Assembly (NCBI RefSeq): GCF_001730525.1
Contig: NZ_MDFN01000036.1
Span: 1 to 50,739, forward strand
Reading direction: 5' to 3'
DNA: 50,739 nucleotides
Origin: Arcticibacter eurypsychrophilus
GTDB taxonomy: Bacteria > Bacteroidota > Bacteroidia > Sphingobacteriales > Sphingobacteriaceae
Part shown: piece by piece, positions 36,539-43,737 of the stretch
Layout of the letters: every line of letters starts with the position of its first letter
Numbering within the stretch: the stretch's first letter is position 1
Translations under genes and position numbers: made by a program
Notes under the pieces: generated by a model
What the model saw: the letters and a program-made list of their open reading frames with translations, nothing else
Told to the model about the DNA's origin: nothing
Database searches by the model: none

Positions 36539-38896
36539 TTAAAACCGCGTACCAAAATTCTTAAATAAACTAGAAATAATTGACGGTTTAGCGCTATCAG
36601 CTAAATATCCATAATCAACAGCATAGCCATAACGCTGGTCCATGTGTACCCCATTAAATACTAAATGCATATTTGGCAATTTCTTTGCCTGGTATACCTC
36701 TTGAATAAAACCTAATTCCGACTTGGAAGTATAATTATGACGCACCATATACAAGCAGATATCGCATAACGGTGCCAATACCAAGGCATCTGTTACCAGA
36801 CGTAATGGTGGGCTGTCAATCAAAATATTATCAAACTCAAAACGCAGCTCGTTAATCAATACTTCCATCTCTGTACTTTCCAATAATTCCGAAGGATTGA
36901 ATGGAATAGGTCCCGACTTCATCACAAAAAGATTAGGATGAACACCCGATGGCTGAATAACCTCTTCTTTTGTTGCCTCACCATTCAGCAAGTCACTTAA
37001 ACCTGGCTGTTCATTATCCAGATTAAATATTTTGGTAATTTTAGGTTTACGTAAATCCAGTTCCAAAATAATTGTTTTCTTACCTGAAGCGGCTAATGAA
37101 GCTCCAATGTTGCTGGTAACAAAGCTTTTGCCTTCACCTGCTATACTCGAAGTAAATAAGGTTACTTTAGCTTTCCCTTTTCTGTTGTTTACTTGTAATA
37201 GGTTAGTCCGCAATGCTCTCATTTGTTCCCCAATTGCATAAGAAGCACGGTTTAAAACTACAATTGGAGCTTTGCTTTCTGAATGACTTAACTCACAGAT
37301 CACAGGAACACCTGTTGCCATTTCTAACTCATTCTTAGTAAGTACCACATTCTTTATCGTATTTCTTCCCGCAATCAATCCCATTGGAAGCAGCAATCCA
37401 CCCAATAAAGCCAATGCAATCGGATACTTTTTATTCGATTTCGGTTCATCAAAATAAGGCTCTTCTACCGTACGGGCATCCGTTAGTGTGGAAGCATAAC
37501 TAAGTGCTACTTCTTCTCTCTTTTGCAATAGATACACATAAAGGTTTTCCTTGATACCTTGTTGTCTTTTAATACTCACGTACTGTCTTTCCTGTCCCGG
37601 TATATGTTTAATTGACGATTCAATACCCGAATTAAAAGATTGCAATTGTTTTCTGGTCGTTATGTATGACGATTTAATTCCATCAACTTTACTCTTAATC
37701 GCGTCTTTTATGCTATGTATCTGGCTATTGATAGGCGCAAATATGGGGTTCTCCTCCGGAGTGGTTGCCAATAATCTATTTCGCTGTAACTGAAGACGAG
37801 TCAATTGTTCAACCAGACTCACTAATCCCGGATCTGCAATTCCCAGCGTTGCAGGTGCAGTACTGGAATTAGAAGAATTCACATACCTTTCAATGCCGTT
37901 GATTACATTTAGCTGAATATTAACCTCGTTTAATTTACTCTCATTCGATTGTACATTATCTAAATAGAGCTGCGATTGAGATGATATATCAGTTAACCCG
38001 ATACTGCTTTTATAATTTTCAACATCTTTCTCTACATTGGTTAACTCTCCGGTAAGAGATGCAAGACGATTGTCGATGAATTTTAAAGTACTTTGCGTTT
38101 CCTTGTTTTTGTCCTTAACATTCGAAACCTGATAGGCCCCTATCAATGCATTCAGTATGGCTAAACCACGTTCAGGGACTTCGTCGCTTACTTGCAATCC
38201 TACTATAGGAGCTGATTTATCCAAGGTAACGGTAATAAGCTGCTGATAGTCTGTAACAACTTTTTCAGGCCTTTCTACATTAATCTGTATATTTTTTCCA
38301 ACATACTCATTAATTTTCTCCGTTGATTTCAACACCCAGGTTCCCAATTTATTCTTTAGAGGTGTATTAAAAGCAAAGCTTTGGCTACTGCCATCTTCAT
38401 TTTTTAAAATAAAATTGCTGGCATTTTTAACTGTGATTTCAAAGGTTCTGCTCTTAATCCTTTTTTCATCTGTTAATAATTCAAATTGAACTGGTGATTC
38501 CGCATATAAATCTTTGTACGAGTAGTTAATACGTGTTTTGTAATTGACCCAAAGGTGCAATTGATTCACTACTTGCTCCATTAGTGGTCGTGACTTAATA
38601 ATAGCCACCTCATTTTCTATGATTTTTGGTGACTTTAAGATATCAAGTTCCTGAAGAGCAGCTTTGGCTGTTGACGATGATTTTTGGTCGTCTTTAATAG
38701 ATAACTTAGCCTGAATATTATATACAGGGATATCATTTTTTATATAAAAAACTGCTGCTGACACGCAAATCAAAATACTCAACAAGAAAAGCGGCCAATG
38801 GTACAAGTATTTATTTAATAACTCTCTGACCACTTTATTCGGGTTCTCTTCTTTATTGTCGCCAAAAGATGTATAAGGAAGCTGTTTGTATTTCAT
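36539..38896 (-). CDS. Wzc-like polysaccharide co-polymerase / tyrosine autokinase
   Basis: A 785-aa inner membrane protein. A first TM (about 35-52, PLFLLSILICVSAAVFYI), a Wzz chain-length domain (about 55-200), a long periplasmic coiled coil (about 255-470), a second TM (about 495-512, YPIALALLGGLLLPMGLIAG) and a cytosolic BY-kinase domain. Kinase motifs: Walker A SSIAGEGKSFVTSN (about 583-596), Walker A' IILELDLRKPK (about 605), Walker B DNILIDSPP (about 692). The C-terminus carries a short tyrosine cluster (QRYGYAVDYGYLADS), the expected autophosphorylation site. It controls chain length and export with the Wza-like protein 6 bp upstream. Confidence 0.94.
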   Translation of the reverse strand: MKYKQLPYTSFGDNKEENPNKVVRELLNKYLYHWPLFLLSILICVSAAVFYIKNDIPVYNIQAKLSIKDDQKSSSTAKAALQELDILKSPKIIENEVAIIKSRPLMEQVVNQLHLWVNYKTRINYSYKDLYAESPVQFELLTDEKRIKSRTFEITVKNASNFILKNEDGSSQSFAFNTPLKNKLGTWVLKSTEKINEYVGKNIQINVERPEKVVTDYQQLITVTLDKSAPIVGLQVSDEVPERGLAILNALIGAYQVSNVKDKNKETQSTLKFIDNRLASLTGELTNVEKDVENYKSSIGLTDISSQSQLYLDNVQSNESKLNEVNIQLNVINGIERYVNSSNSSTAPATLGIADPGLVSLVEQLTRLQLQRNRLLATTPEENPIFAPINSQIHSIKDAIKSKVDGIKSSYITTRKQLQSFNSGIESSIKHIPGQERQYVSIKRQQGIKENLYVYLLQKREEVALSYASTLTDARTVEEPYFDEPKSNKKYPIALALLGGLLLPMGLIAGRNTIKNVVLTKNELEMATGVPVICELSHSESKAPIVVLNRASYAIGEQMRALRTNLLQVNNRKGKAKVTLFTSSIAGEGKSFVTSNIGASLAASGKKTIILELDLRKPKITKIFNLDNEQPGLSDLLNGEATKEEVIQPSGVHPNLFVMKSGPIPFNPSELLESTEMEVLINELRFEFDNILIDSPPLRLVTDALVLAPLCDICLYMVRHNYTSKSELGFIQEVYQAKKLPNMHLVFNGVHMDQRYGYAVDYGYLADSAKPSIISSLFKNFGTRF

Positions 38897-38902
38897 AGAT
38901 AA

Positions 38903-39631
38903 TTAGTTTAAAATGCTTGTAATTACAATTGCAACTACCGAAAGTGCTGACAGTAAAATACTAACTGTCCTGTAGCTATTATCAACCGAAGCATACTTGG
39001 TTTTATCAGGTTGCACATAGATTACATCATTATTTTTAAGATAATAAGAGGAAGACTTAAATGTACTTGCTGAAGTTAGATCGATATTCAGATATGCACG
39101 CTTGCCATTCACTTCCCGAATAAGCAAAACATCAGTACGTTTGGCCGTTATATTTAGGTCGCCAGCTAAACTTAATGCTTCTAAAAGTGTGATCCTGGTG
39201 TTTGATACTTTAAAGACGTCTGGATGCGCCACATCTCCTAGAACAGATACTTTAAAATTGATGATCCTGACATTGACTGTTGGCATCTTTAAATACGCTA
39301 ACAATTTAGCCTGTATCTGCTTTTGAGCAACCGTAGCGGTCAATCCGGATACTTTTATCGTACCAATGAGCGGGAGTTGAATTTCCCCATCCTGATTAAC
39401 CAGATACTCCGCTTTATTAGTGGAATCCTGCCATGCTCCAGGGTTTAAGCTGGTTACATTTATACCTAAAATATCCTCCGGCTGAATAGTAAGCGGAGAA
39501 AAGTTCTCAACGTTCTCCTGTAAAGTCCCCGATCGGTTTAAATTCTGGAAGTAGGGAATCTTTTTATATGAATTACAAGAAGACAAAAGTACTATTAAAA
39601 GAAACGCTTGAAAAATGAAAAATTTACTCAT
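38903..39631 (-). CDS. Wza-like polysaccharide export lipoprotein
   Basis: A 242-aa outer membrane lipoprotein. Signal peptide II with lipobox LLSSC (C19), polysaccharide-export domain (about 45-125, TIQPEDILGINVTSLNPG and VNQDGEIQLPLIGTIKVSGL), then a SLBB domain (FKVSVLGDVAHPDVFKVSNT, ITLLEALSLAGDL). It ends in a hydrophobic helix (TVSILLSALSVVAIVITSIL), the short transmembrane tail seen in many Bacteroidota Wza proteins in place of the long E. coli helix. It is the promoter-proximal gene of the exopolysaccharide operon and forms the export channel with the Wzc-like kinase. Confidence 0.93.
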   Translation of the reverse strand: MSKFFIFQAFLLIVLLSSCNSYKKIPYFQNLNRSGTLQENVENFSPLTIQPEDILGINVTSLNPGAWQDSTNKAEYLVNQDGEIQLPLIGTIKVSGLTATVAQKQIQAKLLAYLKMPTVNVRIINFKVSVLGDVAHPDVFKVSNTRITLLEALSLAGDLNITAKRTDVLLIREVNGKRAYLNIDLTSASTFKSSSYYLKNNDVIYVQPDKTKYASVDNSYRTVSILLSALSVVAIVITSILN

Positions 39632-40486
39632 AGGACTACGGGATGTATGTGATTGAATTAATTAATATTTCTATCATTACCTCATATATTTCAACTCCAT
39701 TTAATCCTGTTTTTATTAAAATTTATTCGCTAATCAGTTGATACACATAAATACTTGCCAAAAGCTTCGCCACTTCGCTTACAGCAACTATTTTTCAGCT
39801 TAGAGAATAAAAATTATTAGATACTATTAAATAGAGTGATTATTATGTAAACACTTGTAATAATGTTTTTTAAAGGTAAAGACTAAAACCAACACTAAAT
39901 GCTCATTTTAACTTGTGGATATTGTAGCGTGCAATAGTGGGAAATTTATTGTGGTGAATTGACTATTATTGAACTAAAATTTAGAAAAAACAGGTTAAAT
40001 CTTACAAATTATAAAGGCTATATGAGCAAACAGAAAGGTTAAAAAGCGGAACATTATGCCCATTTGGTATAAATCAGGGTAAAAAAGACCCTAAAACAAG
40101 TTTTTTATTAAATAACTAAACCGTTCAGACCATGCATTTTTAAATCAAATTAAACTGCACAAACGTGATAATTTTTATACCACTTTCAACAGGTAAACGT
40201 AAATTATCTGTTGAATTAAAATATTTATAATTTTGAAATATGAGGTTGTAGAATATTCAATCAAAAGAAATTGCCCAAAGCAATAAACAATATTATCAGA
40301 CCAGCAATAAGCTTTCAAACAACTATCATCACTATTCAAATAAATTGCTGCTACAACGATTTATAAAGCTTTAATTAGGTATAGCGTAATAAATTATTAA
40401 AATTATTTATTGCCATTTATTAAAATGGTTGACTAACTTGTGCTCTCAATAGCCCAACAATTAATTTCATTGCTATAATAAAAACG
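39632..40486. other. 855-bp AT-rich gene-free region between divergent units
   Basis: Strongly AT-rich with no reading frame that looks coding. It must hold the promoter of the leftward exopolysaccharide operon, yet no exact TAnnTTTG was found on the minus strand, so that promoter may be non-canonical. A short dyad AGGGT/ACCCT near 40076-40092 and a plus-strand -7 candidate at 40228 are the only signals seen. A long 5' leader or a small RNA is possible but not shown. Confidence 0.5.
40228..40235 (+). promoter_or_regulatory. possible -7 element upstream of the fucosidase remnant
   Basis: TAATTTTG fits TAnnTTTG; a TTG occurs 14 bp upstream, closer than ideal. It would read toward the broken GH29 gene and the secreted peptidase gene with a leader of about 245 nt. 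In such AT-rich DNA a chance match is quite possible. Confidence 0.25.
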
Positions 40487-40776
40487 ATGATTAAATTTAA
40501 ATTTCTCCGAACAGCCTTCATGGTGATTGGCTTAATTTTAATTAGCTCTGATGTTAAGCAATTAATGGCGCAGGAAAAGCCTGAAAAACTCCTGCCCAAA
40601 CTTCAACAACAATTTATTGATCTGGCTTTCGGTATGTTTATCCATTACAATATCCCGACCTACATAGAGGATGACTGGCCCGAAGATGAAAAATTTCACA
40701 GCTCCCCCTGCTATTGCTGAATTTGGCGTTTACCAGGAAAGAAGATAAAGAGCTATTGTATAAAAATCAATCTTAA
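40487..40776 (+). pseudogene. broken alpha-L-fucosidase (GH29), N-terminal remnant
   Basis: An open frame of 77 codons to 40720 encodes a signal peptide (FMVIGLILISSDVKQLMAQ) and then KLQQQFIDLAFGMFIHYNIP and DDWPEDEKF, the start of the catalytic barrel of GH29-type fucosidases (fGMFIHfn...W). The remaining ~400 residues are missing: the frame ends in SSPCYC. In another frame, 40720-40776 reads FTRKEDKELLYKNQS, which could be the shifted extreme C-terminus, so an internal deletion is likely. It is not expected to be active. Confidence 0.6.
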
Positions 40777-40780
40777 TCAT

Positions 40781-41500
40781 ATGTTTAAAGTTAACTTAAT
40801 AAAGAACTGTGTTCTTATTGCCTTGGTATCCTTAGGTAACACCTCTTTTGCACAGAAAAGCTGGGAAACTATCGACTCTGCTGCTACTGTATCTTCAGAT
40901 ACCATAAAGAAGGGTAAAAACATCCTTGTATTCATTAATCAGTCAAAGAGCTTTAGCGTTGAAGTGAAAGACCGCCTTATTGATGTATTTTTCAAGGTCT
41001 ACCCTAAAGAAGTAAAAACTTATAACAAAAGTTCAATCAGGAAAGTGATCTTCATTATTGATCCAGGATATGATGGCGTTGCTGCAACTTCTGGTGATAT
41101 CGTTCGCTTTAATCCGGAATGGTTTAGGAAAAACCCAGGAGACGTTGATGTAGTTACCCATGAAGTGATGCACATTGTGCAAAGTTATCCAGGTGGAGCC
41201 GGACCTGGTTGGATTACAGAAGGTATTGCGGATTATGTACGCTTGACAATGGGTGTAGATAATAAAGGCGCAAACTGGAAAGTACCTGAATATACCGATA
41301 AACAGTCTTATACCGATGCTTATCGTGTTACTGCCCGCTTTTTATACTGGTTAGAAAAAAACAAGGATAAAGGACTCGTTAAAAAGTTAGATCATGCTAT
41401 GCGCTCAAAAAAGTATACGGAGGACTTTTGGGTTAAGAATACGGGAAAAACAGTGGATCAGCTTTGGGACGAATACAGTAAGAAACCGGCTATCGGATAA
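40781..41500 (+). CDS. secreted basic-secretory-protein family metallopeptidase
   Basis: A 239-aa exported protein with signal peptide (residues 1 to about 25, VLIALVSLGNTSFAQ). It contains a zinc-peptidase signature HEVMHIVQ (H127-E128-x-x-H131) and a downstream glutamate in WITEGIADYVR (E147), the pattern of the plant 'basic secretory protein' (BSP) peptidase family, which also occurs in Bacteroidota. The flanks VVTHEVMHIVQSYPGGAGPG and DAYRVTARFLYWLEKN are typical of it. Size is about the family norm. The substrate is unknown. It starts five bases after the fucosidase remnant ends, so the two may share a transcript; a long hairpin follows at 41553. Confidence 0.88.
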   Translation: MFKVNLIKNCVLIALVSLGNTSFAQKSWETIDSAATVSSDTIKKGKNILVFINQSKSFSVEVKDRLIDVFFKVYPKEVKTYNKSSIRKVIFIIDPGYDGVAATSGDIVRFNPEWFRKNPGDVDVVTHEVMHIVQSYPGGAGPGWITEGIADYVRLTMGVDNKGANWKVPEYTDKQSYTDAYRVTARFLYWLEKNKDKGLVKKLDHAMRSKKYTEDFWVKNTGKTVDQLWDEYSKKPAIG

Positions 41501-41552
41501 AGGGTTTTGATTAACCTAAACCCTATCTTTTACTTAATGTATCTATAAATAG

Positions 41553-41622
41553 TCTATGAAAAGTCCATGTTGAGTCCGTATTTTTGTGCAGAAACACGGA
41601 CTCAACATGGACTTTTCATAGA
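41553..41622. terminator. 27-bp perfect hairpin between convergent genes
   Basis: Arms 41553-41579 and 41596-41622 are exact reverse complements (left arm begins TCTATGAAAAGTCCATG) with a 16-nt loop. It lies 52 bp past the peptidase gene and 89 bp before the stop of the oppositely oriented GNAT gene. No T-run follows either arm, so a bidirectional terminator or an RNA-stabilising 3' structure is inferred from position and symmetry. Confidence 0.7.
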
Positions 41623-41710
41623 TTCATTATAGGATGGAAGATAATCGGGTATAACCTTTCCAGGTTTTCCTACATCTCATTTCTTGTTTCTGACCCTGTC
41701 TATATTGTCC

Positions 41711-42214
41711 TTAAGCGATACGCTTTCCGAGAATTTTTAGTCCCCTCTCCTGCCCATCAAGGACTGCTATATTGGGTAATGTTGCCCAATCTTCGAATCC
41801 AAAGTTCCTGAATAACTTTAAACTGGGTTCGTTATGTGCAAAAATATAGCCAAGAAGGGTTTTTATGCCAAACTGAGGGGTGGTATCAATGCAGTACTTT
41901 AAAATTTCTTTGCCTAACCCTTTACCTCTATGTGTGGCATCCAGATAAATACTAATTTCCACAGTGGCATGGTAGGCGGGACGGCCGTAAAAGGATTGAA
42001 AGCTTACCCAACCAATGGTATTGTGATCGGAATCTTCTACTACCCAAAGAGGCCTATTATCGGGAGTATGTTCTTCGAACCATTTTTGTTTGCTTTCAAG
42101 GGAAACAGGTTCTGTATCTGCAGTGACCATTCTGGAGGCTACGGTTGAATTGTAGATCTCAACTACTTTTTTCAGGTCTTCCTGGACTGCATCTCTATAT
42201 TTTAAAACTGACAT
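41711..42214 (-). CDS. GNAT N-acetyltransferase, phosphinothricin-acetyltransferase-like
   Basis: A 167-aa GNAT enzyme that uses acetyl-CoA. It starts LKYRDAVQEDLKKVVEIYNS, contains the PAT-type segment VASRMVTADTEPVSLESKQK, WVSFQSFYGRPAYHATVEIS and the acetyl-CoA loop HRGKGLGKEILKYC (Q/RxxGxG/A), ending with FRNFGFEDW. This is the layout of phosphinothricin/methionine-sulfoximine acetyltransferase-like proteins, usually detoxifying small amines; the actual substrate is not known. A single gene, with a possible -7 element (TACTTTTG, 42263-42256) about 40 bp upstream. Confidence 0.9.
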   Translation of the reverse strand: MSVLKYRDAVQEDLKKVVEIYNSTVASRMVTADTEPVSLESKQKWFEEHTPDNRPLWVVEDSDHNTIGWVSFQSFYGRPAYHATVEISIYLDATHRGKGLGKEILKYCIDTTPQFGIKTLLGYIFAHNEPSLKLFRNFGFEDWATLPNIAVLDGQERGLKILGKRIA

Positions 42215-42558
42215 AAAAGGATTATCGTTTTGAAAACTGCATTTGCTTTCTGCTGCAAAAGTAGTAAAGTAAACAGGAAGTTTAGCGGTTATAAAAGGGG
42301 AAGAACGGATTTACTTTCGGATTTAAACTTACAATAAATTGCGTTAAACGATACCACTGTGTGGGCCATCTATATAGATTTGCCCAGCAAAAAAAAGCGT
42401 TTCTTTAACCAACTCGTTTAAAATCGCTTTAACTTCAGCACCGAATATTTTATGTTGATGCTGAATGAAGAGAGGAATTAAACCGATTACGAATTATTAC
42501 TATTTATAATTAGATTGCTAAATTTATTAGTATTTTAGCATTTCTATTATCAGGAAAT
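42215..42558. other. 344-bp gene-free region upstream of dinB
   Basis: No reading frame of note. It holds a possible minus-strand -7 element for the GNAT gene at 42256-42263 (TACTTTTG on the minus strand) and, just before dinB, an inverted repeat at 42516-42540 described separately. Confidence 0.5.
42516..42540. promoter_or_regulatory. 7-bp inverted repeat ahead of dinB, possible damage-response operator
   Basis: TGCTAAA (42516-42522) and TTTAGCA (42534-42540) are separated by 11 bp and end 18 bp before the dinB ATG. The right half overlaps a -7-like TATTTTAG. The placement suits a repressor site for an SOS-type regulator, but no lexA-like gene is in the window and the motif is not one I can name. 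Confidence 0.4.
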
Positions 42559-43737
42559 ATGGCCATCATCTCTAATCATCGGAACATAGCGCATTTTGAT
42601 CTTGATACTTTTTTTGTCAGCGTGGAACGGCTCAAAAACAGCAAACTGGTCAACAAGCCTGTCATTGTAGGTGGATTGAGTGATAGAGGGGTTGTTGCGG
42701 CATGTAGCTATGAAACGCGTGCTTTTGGCGTGCACAGTGCCATGCCAATGAAACTTGCACTTCGCTTATGTCCTGACGCCAATGTGGTTCGGGGAGATCA
42801 TGATAATTACAGTCACTATTCCCGTATTGTAACAGATATTATCAGACAAGAAGTTCCTGTTTTGGAGAAAGCCAGTATTGATGAGTTTTATCTGGATTTA
42901 ACAGGGATGGACAAGTTTTTTGGTTGCAGCAAGTTTACCGGGGAGCTGAAACATAAGATCATGAAGGAGACTGGCCTCCCCATTTCATATGCGCTTGCTT
43001 CTAATAAACTAATTTCTAAAGTAGCCACCAATGAAGCGAAACCTAATGGGCAGATTGAGATTGATTATGGTCAGGAGAAACCTTTCCTGGCACCATTGAA
43101 GATTGAGAAAATGCCTGGAATTGGAGATAAAACATCCAAATTACTTCGGCAGATGGGGATTGATACCATCCGGACGCTTAGTGAAATTCCACTTAGATTG
43201 ATGGAGAGCCGATTTGGAAAGAATGGGATTGACCTGTCCAGGAAAGCAAATGGCATTGATTTTTCGCCTGTGGTGCCTTTCTCGGAACAAAAGAGCATTG
43301 GAAAAGAGGATACTTTTGAGAATGATACGATCGATATGCAGTTTCTTCACAGTGAACTGGTTCGGATGACTGAGAACATTGCTTTCCAGCTTCGGCAACA
43401 GCATAAGCTCTGTGGATGTGTTACGGTTAAGCTTCGCTATTCAAATTTTGATACGTATACCCGGCAGGCGAGTATTTCTTATACGGCTTCGGATGATGTG
43501 ATTCTGCAGACGGCTAAGGAATTGTTTAAGCGGTTGTATGACAAAAGAATGCTGGTGAGGCTAATTGGCGTGCGACTAAGTGACCTTGTTTATGGGCAGC
43601 ATCAGATTGATTTATTTACGGAAACAGAAGAAAGTGTCCGGCTTTACCAGGCACTGGATCATATCCGTACACGGTTTGGGGAAGATGCTATATTCAGGGG
43701 GACTGCAAAGCATTTAAGAAATCCGAAATGTACTTAA
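42559..43737 (+). CDS. dinB: DNA polymerase IV, Y-family translesion polymerase
   Basis: A 392-aa error-prone polymerase that copies past damaged bases. Motifs: IAHFDLDTFFVSVE with D14 (metal), ACSYETRAFGVHSAMP, ASIDEFYLDLTG (second catalytic acids), KLISKVATNEAKPNGQ, and the helix-hairpin-helix MPGIGDKTSKLLRQMGI. A little-finger domain follows (about 250-345), then a beta-clamp binding motif QIDLF (349-353). The fingers, palm and thumb are complete. The stop codon overlaps the start of dnaE2 by 10 bp, so the two are translated together, as in many Bacteroidota damage-tolerance cassettes. Expression is probably raised by DNA damage. Confidence 0.95.
   Translation: MAIISNHRNIAHFDLDTFFVSVERLKNSKLVNKPVIVGGLSDRGVVAACSYETRAFGVHSAMPMKLALRLCPDANVVRGDHDNYSHYSRIVTDIIRQEVPVLEKASIDEFYLDLTGMDKFFGCSKFTGELKHKIMKETGLPISYALASNKLISKVATNEAKPNGQIEIDYGQEKPFLAPLKIEKMPGIGDKTSKLLRQMGIDTIRTLSEIPLRLMESRFGKNGIDLSRKANGIDFSPVVPFSEQKSIGKEDTFENDTIDMQFLHSELVRMTENIAFQLRQQHKLCGCVTVKLRYSNFDTYTRQASISYTASDDVILQTAKELFKRLYDKRMLVRLIGVRLSDLVYGQHQIDLFTETEESVRLYQALDHIRTRFGEDAIFRGTAKHLRNPKCT

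Noticed and set aside
41553-41622. Terminal repeats of a miniature transposable element
   Set aside because: The loop is only 16 nt and there is no flanking target duplication or sequence shared with the other hairpins.
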